64,000 bases of DNA, taken from CAVZLD01 sp963776055. Its GTDB lineage: Bacteria > Planctomycetota > Planctomycetia > Pirellulales > Pirellulaceae. Positions 30,041 through 39,831 of this stretch are shown in pieces. Every line of letters begins with the position of its first letter. Position 1 is the stretch's first letter. The stretch covers positions 434,001-498,000 of the forward strand of contig CAVZLD010000011.1 of assembly GCA_963776055.1 (NCBI GenBank), in the 5' to 3' direction. A program made the position numbers and the translations under genes. The notes under the pieces were generated by a model. That model did no database searches, was not told the origin of the DNA, and saw only the letters and a list, made by a program, of their open reading frames with translations.

Positions 30041-32288
30041 CTAGTACTGCCGGAAAGACTGTTCCGGGGATGCGGGCGGATCGCGCCGTTGCCAATAGGA
30101 GTCGGCCGCAGAGCGGTCGTGGATCTTCAAAGGGTCATAGTGCACCATTCGCAGCAACAGTCCGATCGGCGTGACGACCAAGAAAAACACAAGCACCAGA
30201 AGTACTCGGGACACAACCCAACCGATCGGGTAACTGAGCCATGCCAGGGCCAAGTACAACACCTGGGAAGCGGGCGGGTAGAGCCAGCCGATGGCGGGAA
30301 TCAGCATCGCGGCCAGCAGACTGCCAAACGCCCAGCTTCGAGCATCTGCCCGCTGCCAAGCCATACCTAGCAAACAGAAAACAAGGAACCACGTGATATG
30401 AAAGCCGAGGAGTTGTTTCGCGGAGGGGAGGGTCGGGCGGTGCGCGAGCATCGTCGCTGGCGGTCGCGACTGCGGCTTTACGTCGGTATCTCTTTCGCTA
30501 TCCGGCGCCGAATTCTCATCCTTGCGGAGCACGCAGTTTTCGATCACCAGCGTGTCGATTCCGGTCGTCAGGAAACATCGGAACGCATCCTCCGGCGAAC
30601 AGACGATCGGTTCGTCGCGCACGTTAAAGCTGGTATTCAGCAGGACGGGACAATCGGTACGCTCTTCGAATGCCAGCAGCAATCCGCGAAAGCGACGATC
30701 GTCACTGGCAGCCACAACTTGCACGCGCGCTGTCCGATCCACGTGCGTAACGGCGGGAATCACTGATCGAACCAGAGCCAGCTTCTCCAGACCTTGCACT
30801 TGATCCTCTGCCACGTCCAGTTGCTTTTCCGCAGCAATCCCTGCAACCCACTGCATGTAGCGGTTGTGCTTTCCCCGCGGCATCTCGAAATATTCATCGG
30901 CCCGGTCGCTTAACACGGCGGGTGCGAAAGGTCGGAACGACTCGCGGCCTTTGACCTGGCGGTTCAGTCGATCTCGCATCGTGGGACTCCGCGGGTCCGC
31001 CAGAATGCTGCGTGCACCGAGGGCCCGCGGTCCAAACTCCATCCGCCCTTGCATCCAACCGACCACTTGTTGTTCGACCAGCAATTGCGCCACGTGTTGG
31101 CACAACCGTTCGTCGTCCTCGAAGTACTCGTAGCTGGCTCCCAGTCCATCCAACACGCGGCGGACGTGCTCGCTCGGAAAAGATGGGCCGAGCAGTGTTC
31201 CTTGCTGACCGTCGGGCGTCTGAAGTTCGCGCGGCCTTCCCAAGAGCTGGTGCCAGGTAAACAAGGCCGCTCCTAGCGCGCCACCCGCATCTCCCGCCGC
31301 CGGCTGGATCCAGATCTTCTCGAACGGTCCTTCGCGCAACAGGCGAGCATTCGCGACGCAGTTGAGCGCTACGCCGCCGGCCAGGCACAAGTTTCGCTGC
31401 TTCGTCTGTGCGTGGACATAACAAGCGGCCTGCAACAACACTTCCTCCGTCACAACCTGAATCGAAGCGGCCAGATCCATCTCACGTTGCGTCAGGGGTG
31501 CTTCACGGCAGCGTGGTGGCCCGTCGAACAACCGCTCGAACTTGGGCGACGTCATCGTCAGTCCCTGGCAGTAATTGAAGTAGGACTGATCCAATCGCAG
31601 TGAACCATCGGGACGCAGCTCCACCAATTCTTCGCGAATCCGATCCGCATACCGGGGATGGCCGTAAGGCGCCAGCCCCATCAGTTTGTATTCGCCCGAG
31701 TTCACAGCAAAACCGCAGAACGAAGTGAACGCGGCATACAGCAAGCCCAGTGAATGCGGAAATTGCAGCTCATGGCTCAGGCAAATACGATGGCCCGACC
31801 CGACACCAAAGCTCAGCCGTGGCCCATTCGCCCACACCATCGACAGTCAGAATCGCCGCCTCTTCGAAGGGGGACGGGAAGAACGCACTGGCCGCGTGGG
31901 ATTCATGATGTTCCGCAAACAGGATGCGCCGATCGTACACGTCGGACAAACCGCGGCGAATCTCTCGGGGTAGAAACAGTTTATGATCAAGCCACAACGG
32001 CATCGATTGCAAAAAAGAGCGGAGGCCACGTGGCGCAAACGCCAAGTAGGTTTCCAGCAGTCGTTCAAACTTTTTCAACGGCTTGTCGTAGAAGCACACA
32101 TGATCGATCTGTGATACATCCCGACCGGCCTGTTGCAAGCAACTCTCGATCGCCAGCTGGGGAAACCGTGCGTCATTTTTTTGGCGTGAAAACCGCTCTT
32201 CCTGCGCCGCAGCGACGATCCGCCCATCCTCGACAAGAGCCGCTGCCGAATCGTGATAGTAGGCTGATATGCCGAGAACTACGGTCAT
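30041..32288 (-). CDS. Carbamoyltransferase fused to SxtJ-like membrane domain (one frame break)
   Basis: A protein of about 748 residues. The first 600 are a NodU/CmcH/SxtI-type O-carbamoyltransferase, which transfers carbamoyl from carbamoyl phosphate to hydroxyl groups of sugars or natural products. Motifs include GISAYYHDSAAALVEDG, the metal site HHESHAAS, and the C-terminal GRMEFGPRALGARSILADPR and VLLNTSFN. The last 135 residues are an SxtJ-like membrane module (LSYPIGWVVSRVLLVLVFF) in the same frame; in relatives it is usually a separate gene. The frame changes near 31820, where TVDGVGEWATAE continues as SFGVGSGHRI. The start at 32288 is the family methionine (MTVVLGIS). Confidence 0.88.
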
Positions 32289-32346
32289 CGTCTTCGTCTC
32301 ATCGCCGCGTAAACAGTCCCGTGGGCCGCTGCCCGGGCACTCCCCC

Positions 32347-33338
32347 TCATCCGTCGCTACCGTGCCCCACGAAATTCTCTGCGGATCCCACCGCCAACAA
32401 CGCCTTGACATGCGCGGCGACCGCCGGGCCGAGTTGTGCCAGGTCATAGCCACCCTCGAGCACACTGATGATTCGCCCAGCAGTCAGTTGATCTGCCGCT
32501 TGCGTCAGGTAACGCGTGATCGTCGCATAGGACTTCGGTCGAAGGGCCAGATGACAGAGTGGATCCCCGGACAACGCGTCGAATCCCGCGCTGATCAGTA
32601 GCACGTCGGGGCGGTAACCTTCCAACGCCGGCAGCACGATCCGCTCCATCGCCGTGAAGTACGCCTCTTCGCGACTGCCACGTTCCAGCGGAATATTCAA
32701 CGTGTAGCCCTCCCCTGGACCAATCCCGATTTCGCTGGATTCGCCGGTTCCCGGAAACGGTAAGGAAGCCAAACGCTCGTGCAGGCTGATGTACAACACG
32801 TTCCTGCGTGCCTCAAAACAGTGCTGCGTGCCGTTTCCATGATGAGCATCCAGATCGACGATCGCGATCCGCGAGATTCCGTAGTGACGGATAAGGTACT
32901 CCGCGCCGAGGGCGACATTGTTGAACAGACAAAAACCGAGCACCGGTCGTATTCCGCATGATGCCCCGGCGGCCGAACGGCGCAGAACGCCCGCTCGATC
33001 TCCTCGTTCATCACCGCGTCGCAGGCTCGCAAAACCGCCCCAACCGCCAGCGCCGCCACATCGGCACTGAACGGACAGATCCTTGTATCCTCGGAACCGA
33101 TGTACGAGAACTGCTCATCACACATCATCCGCACAACATCAATGTAGGCGGGATCGTGCACGAGGGCGATCTGCTCCCAACTCGCGGGACGAAAAGAGAG
33201 CGGCTGCAGCCGACCCAACAGTTCGTCACGCCGAAGTTCCTGCAGAATCACCGCCAGCCGTTCCGCACACTCCACATGACTGTGCCCGGTGTCGTGCGCC
33301 CGAAAGAGCGGATCGTGCAACCAGCCAACGGCTCGCAT
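32347..33338 (-). CDS. Histone deacetylase/AcuC family deacetylase (one frame break)
   Basis: A zinc amidohydrolase of about 330 residues of the HDAC/acetylpolyamine amidohydrolase superfamily. The zinc and catalytic motifs are RPPGHHAEYD, GFCLFNNVA, DLDAHHGNGTQ and SAGFDALSGDP. The frame changes near 32940, where CGGTGC should read CGGGTGC; the same missing G occurs in the ceramidase-like gene. Substrates may be acetylated proteins, polyamines or small molecules. It sits 58 bases before the carbamoyltransferase start on the same strand, so a shared transcript is likely. ATG 33338 is preferred over 33389. Confidence 0.87.
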
Positions 33339-33563
33339 CCCGAGTCCAGTCTGAATCGAGAATCGGCGAAACGGACGCGTGCTGCTCACCGTGGACCGGT
33401 GCGCGTCCCGGTTCCACGATCCGCCCGAAGTGGCCTGCGACGGACAGCCCGTCTACCATTGCCCACTATAATTGCAAGAATGGTGAGGAGTAAAGAACGG
33501 CCCGGTCTGTTTCCGGCAGAAGCAGATGGACTCCGCCCACGACCAGTCAAAGGAATCCGCACA

Positions 33564-34076
33564 ATGGATATTTGGGATGCAATTCAAAACCGCCGCAGTA
33601 TTCGCAAGTACGACGATCAATCGATCTCGGCAGAACAACTGCAGAAGCTCTTGGCGGCTGCCATGATGGCACCGAGTGCGATGAACGCACAGCCCTGGCA
33701 CTTTGTTGTCATCACGGACCAATCCGTCCTGTCGGAAATCGCCGCCAACAATCCGAACGCTGAAATGACGAAGGATGCTCCTCTGGCAATTCTCGTCTGT
33801 GCCGATCTCGAACTGGAACAAGCCCCGGGGTTCTGGCCGCAGGATTGCAGTGCTGCCGTCCAGAATCTGCTGCTCGCCGCTCACGCCATTGGTCTCGGCG
33901 CCGTCTGGACGGGAATCTACCCGCAAGAGAAAAGTGTCGAGGGCTATCGTCGGCTCTTCCAACTGCCTGAGAACATCGTGCCGCACAGCCTCATCCCCGT
34001 CGGATATCCCGCCGAGTTCCCGGAGACGGAAGATCGATACCGGGAAGACCGAGTGCATCGCGAACGATGGGGCTGA
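33564..34076 (+). CDS. Nitroreductase family protein
   Basis: A 170-residue FMN-dependent nitroreductase. The N-terminal IQNRRSIRKYDDQSI and APSAMNAQPWHFVVI bind FMN phosphate, and GLGAVWTGIYP lies near the C-terminus. These enzymes reduce nitro groups, quinones or other acceptors with NAD(P)H. The ATG follows an AAGGA site. It is divergent from the deacetylase and convergent with the next isomerase, whose stop lies 8 bases beyond. A longer in-frame extension upstream to 32958 has no family similarity. Confidence 0.92.
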   Translation: MDIWDAIQNRRSIRKYDDQSISAEQLQKLLAAAMMAPSAMNAQPWHFVVITDQSVLSEIAANNPNAEMTKDAPLAILVCADLELEQAPGFWPQDCSAAVQNLLLAAHAIGLGAVWTGIYPQEKSVEGYRRLFQLPENIVPHSLIPVGYPAEFPETEDRYREDRVHRERWG

Positions 34077-34083
34077 AACCGGG

Positions 34084-35038
34084 TCAACCGGAGACCTGCC
34101 GCACAAGCTGCTCGACATACTCACGCGCTTGGCGCGCCTGGGCAAGGATCTCCCGAGGATTGCCCGGGGCTACCGTCTCGACCACCAGATCGCCCGATTG
34201 AAAACCGCCGCGGATCAACTCTCGTAAGACCGCGGCAAAATCGACCATTCCCTGACCGGGCGTAATCATCACATCCGGAATCGTGCCGCTCTTCTTCTCG
34301 TCGAAGCTGAAAATCCTTGATGCACATACCGACGCGAACCAGTCCGGCAACATCAGGCGCATCGTCGACCGGGTCGAGAGCACCCTGCGAGTAATAGTAG
34401 ATATTGCCCGGGTCATACCACAAGCTGAAGTTCGGATGCCCCACCGACTCGATGCACTTCCGACATTGTTTTCCTGTCGCGTTCAGCCCCCCGTGTGGCT
34501 TGATCGTAATCGCCAGATTCTGCCGCGCTGCATGGTCACAGCATTCGGCGATCGCCGCAAAGTAGCGGTCGTACAGATCAGGTTGGCCGATGCCGCCCAT
34601 CAACAGTGAATCCGCCCCCGCCGCGGAGCAGTTATCGATCAGCCGCTTCATTCCATCGACACCGGCCTGAAGCGAGCGGTCGACCGGAATCCCGCCGCCG
34701 TAGACGGAAGTAACGGTCAAGCCGCGCTGCGTCACTTCCCGTCCGACGTTCTGTGCCTCCGACAGCGACAAGGTCGCGTCGATCACCAGGTTCCGCCCAG
34801 CCGATTTCGTGGTCATCAAACCGGTATAGCGATAACCGCTCTCCGCAATCGCATCCAGGGCAACACGATAATCCCACTGATCCCACGGACGAGTATAGAT
34901 GCCGATCCGCCAGCGTGGTCGATCCGGCACGGCCACCGCTCCCCGACTCGCGCGTGGCAAGACAGACCCGATTCCGCTACCGGCCGCCGCACCGAGAAAC
35001 TGCCGCCGACTGCACAGTGACGAATTCCTCGCCATCAT
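34084..35038 (-). CDS. Tat-exported sugar phosphate isomerase/epimerase (one frame break)
   Basis: A protein of about 317 residues with a Tat signal (SRRQFLGAAAGSGIGS) and a xylose-isomerase-like TIM barrel (WRIGIYTRPWDQWDYRVALDAIAESGY, KPHGGLNATGKQC, WYDPGNIYYYSQG). The frame changes near 34306: CIKDF should continue as SFDEKKSGTIPDVMITPGQG, and an extra T in a TTTT run explains it. The family epimerises or isomerises sugars. Paired ATGs at 35038/35035 follow a GGAGCGGG site. No operon partner is seen. Confidence 0.82.
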
Positions 35039-35479
35039 CCCGCTCCAGTTACTGACGGCGGCACAGGGAATCAACGACCATCCACGGGAGTCCGGGAATC
35101 TCCCGGTTTCGCGTTGCCTCCCGCAGACGATTCGCCGCGCCACAGGAATATGGAAAGTCCCGAATCGAACGCCTTCTACCCCCGGCGATTGACCCGACAA
35201 TCGTTTCCTCGGCCTTTATACCATCGGGCGGCACTCCGAACCAGCAATCGATCGGCGCGAACGGCGGGAGGATGATCGACCGCCACGCGTTTTGAGAGCG
35301 AGGGCCCGCGAACCGACGCGCGGCAGTTATCACGCCTGCGGCACAATGTGCCATCCCGCGTGTTTTCCGTAGGCAGGACTCTCGTCCGGCTTCATTTGCC
35401 GCGCGGAAGGGAATAAAATGGCGATCGATCCGATGACGCTCCGACCTCCCACACACTCATCATCATGAGAGGAATAGCG
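35039..35479. other. Intergenic region between divergent genes
   Basis: About 440 bases between the isomerase and the PIG-L gene. No open frame shows family motifs. It should hold both promoters, but no clear sigma-70 box pair with good spacing could be picked. A GAGAGGAAT ribosome-binding site lies just before the PIG-L start. Confidence 0.4.
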
Positions 35480-36448
35480 ATGGAACCTCTTCGACCTGCA
35501 GGATGGATCTGGATTCTCGTTGGTTGCACCATGCTCCTGGTCAGCCCCACGTTGCCGGGCACCAGCGAACACATTGCATCAGCCGCCGAGGACCGGAACT
35601 TGATGTCACCGTTCGACCAGGCCGAGGATGGACAACTGAGGATCATCTGTTTTGGGGCTCATCCGGATGATTGTGAAATGAAGGCGGGCGGAGTAGCCGC
35701 GAAATGGGCCGCTCAAGGGCATCACGTGAAGTTCGTGTCCGTCACCAACGGCGACATTGGACATTGGCTGATGGCGGGCGGCCCGCTCGCCTTGCGACGC
35801 ACGGCGGAAGTGCAACGGTGCGCCCAGATCCTGGGTATCGAAACGGAAGTTCTGGACATCCACGACGGGGAAGTTCTGCCCACACTCGACAACCGAAAGA
35901 CGATTACGCGGCTGATTCGCAATTGGCGCGCCGATCTGGTGATGTGCCATCGCCAGAACGACTACCACCCGGATCATCGCAATGTGGCGATGCTGGTTCA
36001 AGATGCGGGCTATATGGTCACCGTGCCCTTCTATTGTCCGGATACACCGGCACTGAAGACGAACCCGGTGTTCATGTATTTTGAAGATCGCTTTGAAAAA
36101 CCAAATCCGTTCGCCGCCGATGTGGTGGTCGCCGTCGACGATGTCCTGCCAAAGAAGCTCGCCTGCGTCGAGGCACTGGAATCTCAGTTTTTTGAGGGTG
36201 GGTGCAATGGGGGTGATCTGAAATTGGACACGGACGAACAACGCGCCGCTCGCAAGCAACAAGTGGAGAAAGCTTTTCGCCGACGATTCGCATCCACAGC
36301 CGACCGCTTCCGAGATCAATTGGTGAAAACCTACGGCGAACAAGCCGGCTCCCAAGTGACCGCTGCCGAGGCCTTCGAAATCTGCGAATATGGTCGCCAA
36401 CCGTCCACGGAGGAGTTGCGGCAGATGTTCCTCTTTGCGCCGAAATAG
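35480..36448 (+). CDS. PIG-L family deacetylase, secreted
   Basis: A 322-residue zinc deacetylase of the PIG-L/LmbE family. A signal peptide (WIWILVGCTMLLVSP) precedes the zinc motif GAHPDDCEM and a second ligand segment HPDHRNVA. Members remove acetyl groups from N-acetylglucosamine-type sugars. The ATG at 35480 follows AGAGGAATAGCG; the GTG/ATG at 35465 is less likely. The next gene starts 64 bases after the stop, so an operon is possible. Confidence 0.9.
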   Translation: MEPLRPAGWIWILVGCTMLLVSPTLPGTSEHIASAAEDRNLMSPFDQAEDGQLRIICFGAHPDDCEMKAGGVAAKWAAQGHHVKFVSVTNGDIGHWLMAGGPLALRRTAEVQRCAQILGIETEVLDIHDGEVLPTLDNRKTITRLIRNWRADLVMCHRQNDYHPDHRNVAMLVQDAGYMVTVPFYCPDTPALKTNPVFMYFEDRFEKPNPFAADVVVAVDDVLPKKLACVEALESQFFEGGCNGGDLKLDTDEQRAARKQQVEKAFRRRFASTADRFRDQLVKTYGEQAGSQVTAAEAFEICEYGRQPSTEELRQMFLFAPK

Positions 36449-36512
36449 CCCCGCCCCCGCGAACGACACCTTCCCTGTCAGTGGAAGGTCCCCCCCGAAT
36501 TCTGGAGAACGG

Positions 36513-38654
36513 ATGATGTCACACCGCTCAGACTGCGTTCGGCTGTTGGCTCTCGCTTGCGTCTCTTGGCTGCTTCTTTTTCACGCAGGTTTTTGCGCAG
36601 CGCAGGACCCGGATTTCTTCGTAGCCCCCCATGGCAATGACGAATGGTCCGGTCGATTGCTGGACCCCAACGCAGAGCGCACCGATGGCCCCATGGCGTC
36701 ACTCTCTCGAGCCCAGCGCGCCGTGCGTGAACTGCTTGCGGAAGAGCCTGACCGGGAGCGGCCGATCGTGGTTGCCATTCGCGGCGGGACGTATTGGCTG
36801 GATCAGCCGATCCTCTTCGGCCCAGAAGACTCGGGAACCCCCACCGCCCCCGTGATCTATCGAGCCTACCGGGACGAACGCCCGGTCCTTAGCGGTGGCC
36901 GGCGATTGACCGGTTGGGAGATCGGCGAGCAGGGCAGATGGCAGCTGCAGCTTGCCGACGTCGCCTCCGGGGACTGGCGGTTTGTACAGCTGTTTGTCAA
37001 CGATCAGCGCCGCTTCCGACCACGATGGCCCAAGCATGGCTACTTTCAAATCGCGAACACGCAGTCACCATCCCCGCAGGCCGGCGGACGGGGACATGAC
37101 CGGTTCGGCTTCACCGCAGGTCAGATCGATCCGACTTGGTCTCCGCTGAACGATGTCGAAGTCGTCGTGTTTCACTCCTGGACCGCGTCCCGAATCCCCA
37201 TCGCATCGGTCGACTCCACAACGCACGTCGTGACACTCGCCGGACATACAGCCGGTAACAGTTCCTGGGCCCAATTTCATAAAGGGCATCGTTTCTTCCT
37301 GACAAACGTCCGAGAAGCCCTTCAGGACCCTGGCGAGTGGTATTTGGATCGCAACAGCGGGCAACTGACGTATCTGCCACGAGCCGGCGAAACGCCATCC
37401 GAAACAATCGTTGTGGCACCGCGACTTCGGTACCTGGCCCTCTTCAAAGGCGACGTGGAACGGCGCCGCTGGGTCCAACATATCGAGCTGCGGGGATTAA
37501 CCTTCGCACATAGCAATTGGATTACACCCCCCGAAGGCCAGTCCTTTCCCCAGGCGGAAATCAACCTTGGCGCAGCGGTCGCCGCGCAGGCGACTCGACA
37601 CATTACGTTGGATGGCTGCGCCATTCGACACACTGGCGAATATGCGCTCGCATTCGGTGCGGGCTGTCGACACAATCGCGTCGAGAACTGCGAACTCGTC
37701 GATCTCGGCGCCGGCGGCATCAAGATCGGCAATGCGCTTCCCTCCGAGTGGGGTGATACACTGAGCGCCGCGACGGACGAAGAGGCTCGGGTATCGCACC
37801 ATACCGTGAAGAACTGCCTCATTGCCCACGGCGGCAGGCTCCATTCCGCCGGAATCGGCGTCTGGGTCGGGCACTCTCCCTATAACGTAATCCAATACAA
37901 CGACGTCTTCGATTTCTATTATTCGGCGTTCTCGTTGGGCTGGGTCTGGGGCTATCGGCACAGTGACGCCCACCACAACGATCTCGGCTTCAATCACGCA
38001 CACTCGATCGGACAGGGCGTGTTGAGCGACATGGGCTGCATCTATACGTTGGGAATCTCGCCAGGAACCGTCATTCACGACAACCATTTCCACGACGTGG
38101 TTTCTTACGATTACGGAGGGTGGGGGCTGTACACCGATGAAGGCTCAACAGGAGTGGTCATGCGGAATAACCTCGTGTACCGCTGCTCGCGCGGTGGGTT
38201 CCATCAACACTATGGCAAAGAGAACCGGATCGAGAACAATATTCTCGCCTACGGCGGAGAGCATCAGTTACAGCGGACGCGAACCGAAGAACATATCTCG
38301 TTTTTCTTCGAGCGAAACATCGTTCTGTGGGATAACGACAGCCCTCTGCTCGGATCGAATTGGAAAGATGACAACTTCCGCATGGACCACAACCTCTACT
38401 GGCATGCGGGAAAAGAGGTCCTGTTCCCCGGCAACTTGACGCTGCAGCAGTGGCAGGAACAACGCGGGCAAGATGCGCATTCGATCGTCGCCGACCCGCA
38501 ATTCCTGGACCCGCAACACGATGACTTCCGCCTTCCACCGGACTCCCCGGCTCGAGAAATCGGTTTTCAACCGTTCGATGCCTCCCAAGCTGGGCGGCAG
38601 ACACCCCTGGTTCTGACCGGCGACCTGCCGCCCGTGCCCGCGGGATTTGAATGA
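36513..38654 (+). CDS. Right-handed parallel beta-helix secreted protein
   Basis: A 713-residue protein with a signal peptide (LLALACVSWLLLFHAGFCAAQ). The start DFFVAPHGNDEWSGRLLDPN and the repeated asparagine/glycine-rich turns (VENCELVDLGAGGIKIGN, VIQYNDVFDFYYSAF, NRIENNILAYGG) are typical of pectate-lyase-like beta-helices that bind or cut polysaccharides. The fold is clear, the substrate is not. The ATG follows a GGAG site. It probably forms an operon with the PIG-L deacetylase. Confidence 0.88.
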   Translation: MMSHRSDCVRLLALACVSWLLLFHAGFCAAQDPDFFVAPHGNDEWSGRLLDPNAERTDGPMASLSRAQRAVRELLAEEPDRERPIVVAIRGGTYWLDQPILFGPEDSGTPTAPVIYRAYRDERPVLSGGRRLTGWEIGEQGRWQLQLADVASGDWRFVQLFVNDQRRFRPRWPKHGYFQIANTQSPSPQAGGRGHDRFGFTAGQIDPTWSPLNDVEVVVFHSWTASRIPIASVDSTTHVVTLAGHTAGNSSWAQFHKGHRFFLTNVREALQDPGEWYLDRNSGQLTYLPRAGETPSETIVVAPRLRYLALFKGDVERRRWVQHIELRGLTFAHSNWITPPEGQSFPQAEINLGAAVAAQATRHITLDGCAIRHTGEYALAFGAGCRHNRVENCELVDLGAGGIKIGNALPSEWGDTLSAATDEEARVSHHTVKNCLIAHGGRLHSAGIGVWVGHSPYNVIQYNDVFDFYYSAFSLGWVWGYRHSDAHHNDLGFNHAHSIGQGVLSDMGCIYTLGISPGTVIHDNHFHDVVSYDYGGWGLYTDEGSTGVVMRNNLVYRCSRGGFHQHYGKENRIENNILAYGGEHQLQRTRTEEHISFFFERNIVLWDNDSPLLGSNWKDDNFRMDHNLYWHAGKEVLFPGNLTLQQWQEQRGQDAHSIVADPQFLDPQHDDFRLPPDSPAREIGFQPFDASQAGRQTPLVLTGDLPPVPAGFE

Positions 38655-38720
38655 GAGAGCAGCGGGAAAAGAGGAGAGAGAAAAGGCAGAGGGCAGGGCA
38701 GTCTAAGGCAAATAGAGAAG

Positions 38721-38740
38721 GACGGTCTGGGAAGACCGTC
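38721..38740. repeat. Perfect 8-bp hairpin after the beta-helix gene
   Basis: GACGGTCT pairs with AGACCGTC over a GGGA loop, 67 bases after the beta-helix stop. It follows a purine-rich stretch (38651-38720) and may act as a terminator or be one copy of a dispersed palindrome. Confidence 0.5.
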
Positions 38741-38749
38741 GTACGGGAT

Positions 38750-38838
38750 CATCCGGAGGAAGGTCCCACGCAAAAACAGTCCGGAGGCAAGGTCCCGCGG
38801 GAAGGCAGTCCGGAGGACCGTGGCACGGTCTGGGGGGC
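38750..38838. repeat. Three degenerate direct repeats of about 29 bp
   Basis: Three tandem units start with (A/G)TCCGGAGG and the first two share AAGGTCCC(A/G)CG; the third diverges into GACCGTGGCACGG. They fill the gap between the beta-helix gene and the 3' end of the DUF2383 gene. Likely a small degenerate tandem repeat, not a CRISPR array. Confidence 0.45.
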
Positions 38839-38840
38839 CG

Positions 38841-39323
38841 TTACTTGGCGGAACGCCGTTCGAACGCGGGCATCCGGTTGCCGCGCAAGATGCAGCGCAG
38901 AACCTGCTCGCCAAATTCCACGGCGCTGCGCTGTCGATCGAGGATCCCTTCGGCGTCTCGGTCGCAGGTCACCTCTAGCACGCGGTCATACCCTTGCCGC
39001 AGATCACGCTCGGTCCGTTCCGCGATCGCCAAGATGCCTTCGGAACCGGATTCTGCCTTCGCTTGCTCAAAGTCCCACTTTGGTTCCAGCAGACTCGCAT
39101 TCGGGCCGGGCGGATGGTCTCCCGCCGCAGCGACAACCTGTTGCAATTCGGCTGCGTGGCCGGCCAGAGAATCGGCTAAGCGAATACAGACGTGGACGTA
39201 ATCATCGTCCTCAAGCGATTCCGCCGCAACATAAAGCGCATCCCGTGCGTTGAAATTGGCCTCGATCAATTCCCTCAATCGATCCAGAGTGGCCGCGTCC
39301 AGCTGTCCCGGCAACATCATGCG
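38841..39323 (-). CDS. DUF2383 four-helix-bundle protein
   Basis: A 160-residue helical protein. The opening LDRLRELIEANFNARDALYVAAESLEDDDYVHVCIRLADS matches DUF2383/PA2169-type ferritin-like bundles of unknown role, sometimes stress related. Paired ATGs at 39323 start the family domain, so a much longer upstream extension to 39539 is rejected. No clear partners; a MITE-like element lies upstream. Confidence 0.75.
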   Translation of the reverse strand, partial: RMMLPGQLDAATLDRLRELIEANFNARDALYVAAESLEDDDYVHVCIRLADSLAGHAAELQQVVAAAGDHPPGPNASLLEPKWDFEQAKAESGSEGILAIAERTERDLRQGYDRVLEVTCDRDAEGILDRQRSAVEFGEQVLRCILRGNRMPAFERRSAK

Positions 39324-39470
39324 TCTCCCTTCGCAGAGATGGATGGCGACCGGCCGATCCCGATGACCCGCGTCCGGGCGATCGCCCAATTCGTGGTCGG
39401 CGGACCGCCTCCAACCGACGTATCCATTGATCTTAACAGATATCCGCGGAAATCGAAGTGACGACAGCGA

Positions 39471-39519
39471 GTAGCACTTCCTGGTAGCGTCTCGTCGCCC
39501 TTTTTGGTCGAAAGAAACG
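39471..39519. repeat. Dispersed repeat, copy 1
   Basis: GTAGCACTTCCTGGTAGCG, then CTCGTCGCCCTTT and GAAAGAAACG. It matches a second copy at 44651-44701 with few differences. Both copies lie at the 3' side of a minus-strand gene, and both loci end in GCGACACG(C/T)ACTAG containing that gene's stop. Confidence 0.65.
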
Positions 39520-39530
39520 TCGCCCCGAAC

Positions 39531-39819
39531 GGGACACATCCAATCCCGTTCGGCACGGGATTTGCTGAGCCAGTGGTAGGATGGGCCCTAGCGAGTCCAA
39601 GATGTGGCGGATTGCGGAGAACAAGCCGAGCGTTGGCCCACCAGAATGCGGCGACGGTCTGGCACAGCGCGCATCGAACCAATCCGGACCGGATGCGGAT
39701 GTTCGAGCAACCGTGTCGGATGCTGGTGGGCCGTGGCTCGGTCCCTTCGGGAGCGACCCGCGCGATGCGCTCGCCTTGGCCCATACAACTCGTGTGCCGA
39801 ACAGGATTGGGACACATCC
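39531..39819. mobile_element. MITE-like palindromic element with 11-bp flanking direct repeat
   Basis: GGGACACATCC occurs at 39531-39541 and 39809-39819 as a perfect direct repeat, like a target-site duplication. Just inside lie inverted ends AATCCCGTTCGGCAC (39542) and GTGCCGAACAGGATT (to 39808), matching at 14 of 15. Nested inverted pairs continue inward (ATGGGCC 39581/39778, GGCCCACCAG 39635/39723, TCGAAC 39674/39701) to a perfect central palindrome ATCCGGACCGGAT (39682-39694). The 267-bp core has no recognisable gene, so it would be non-autonomous; no related transposase is in the window. Confidence 0.65.
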
Positions 39820-39831
39820 GTGCGACACGCA

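Noticed and set aside
32958..33563. N-terminal extension of the nitroreductase
   Set aside because: The extension overlaps the deacetylase gene on the other strand, has no family similarity, and a good ribosome-binding site lies before 33564.
38750..38838. Spaced similar units that might be a CRISPR array
   Set aside because: Units are adjacent and degenerate with no unique spacers, and no cas genes are present.
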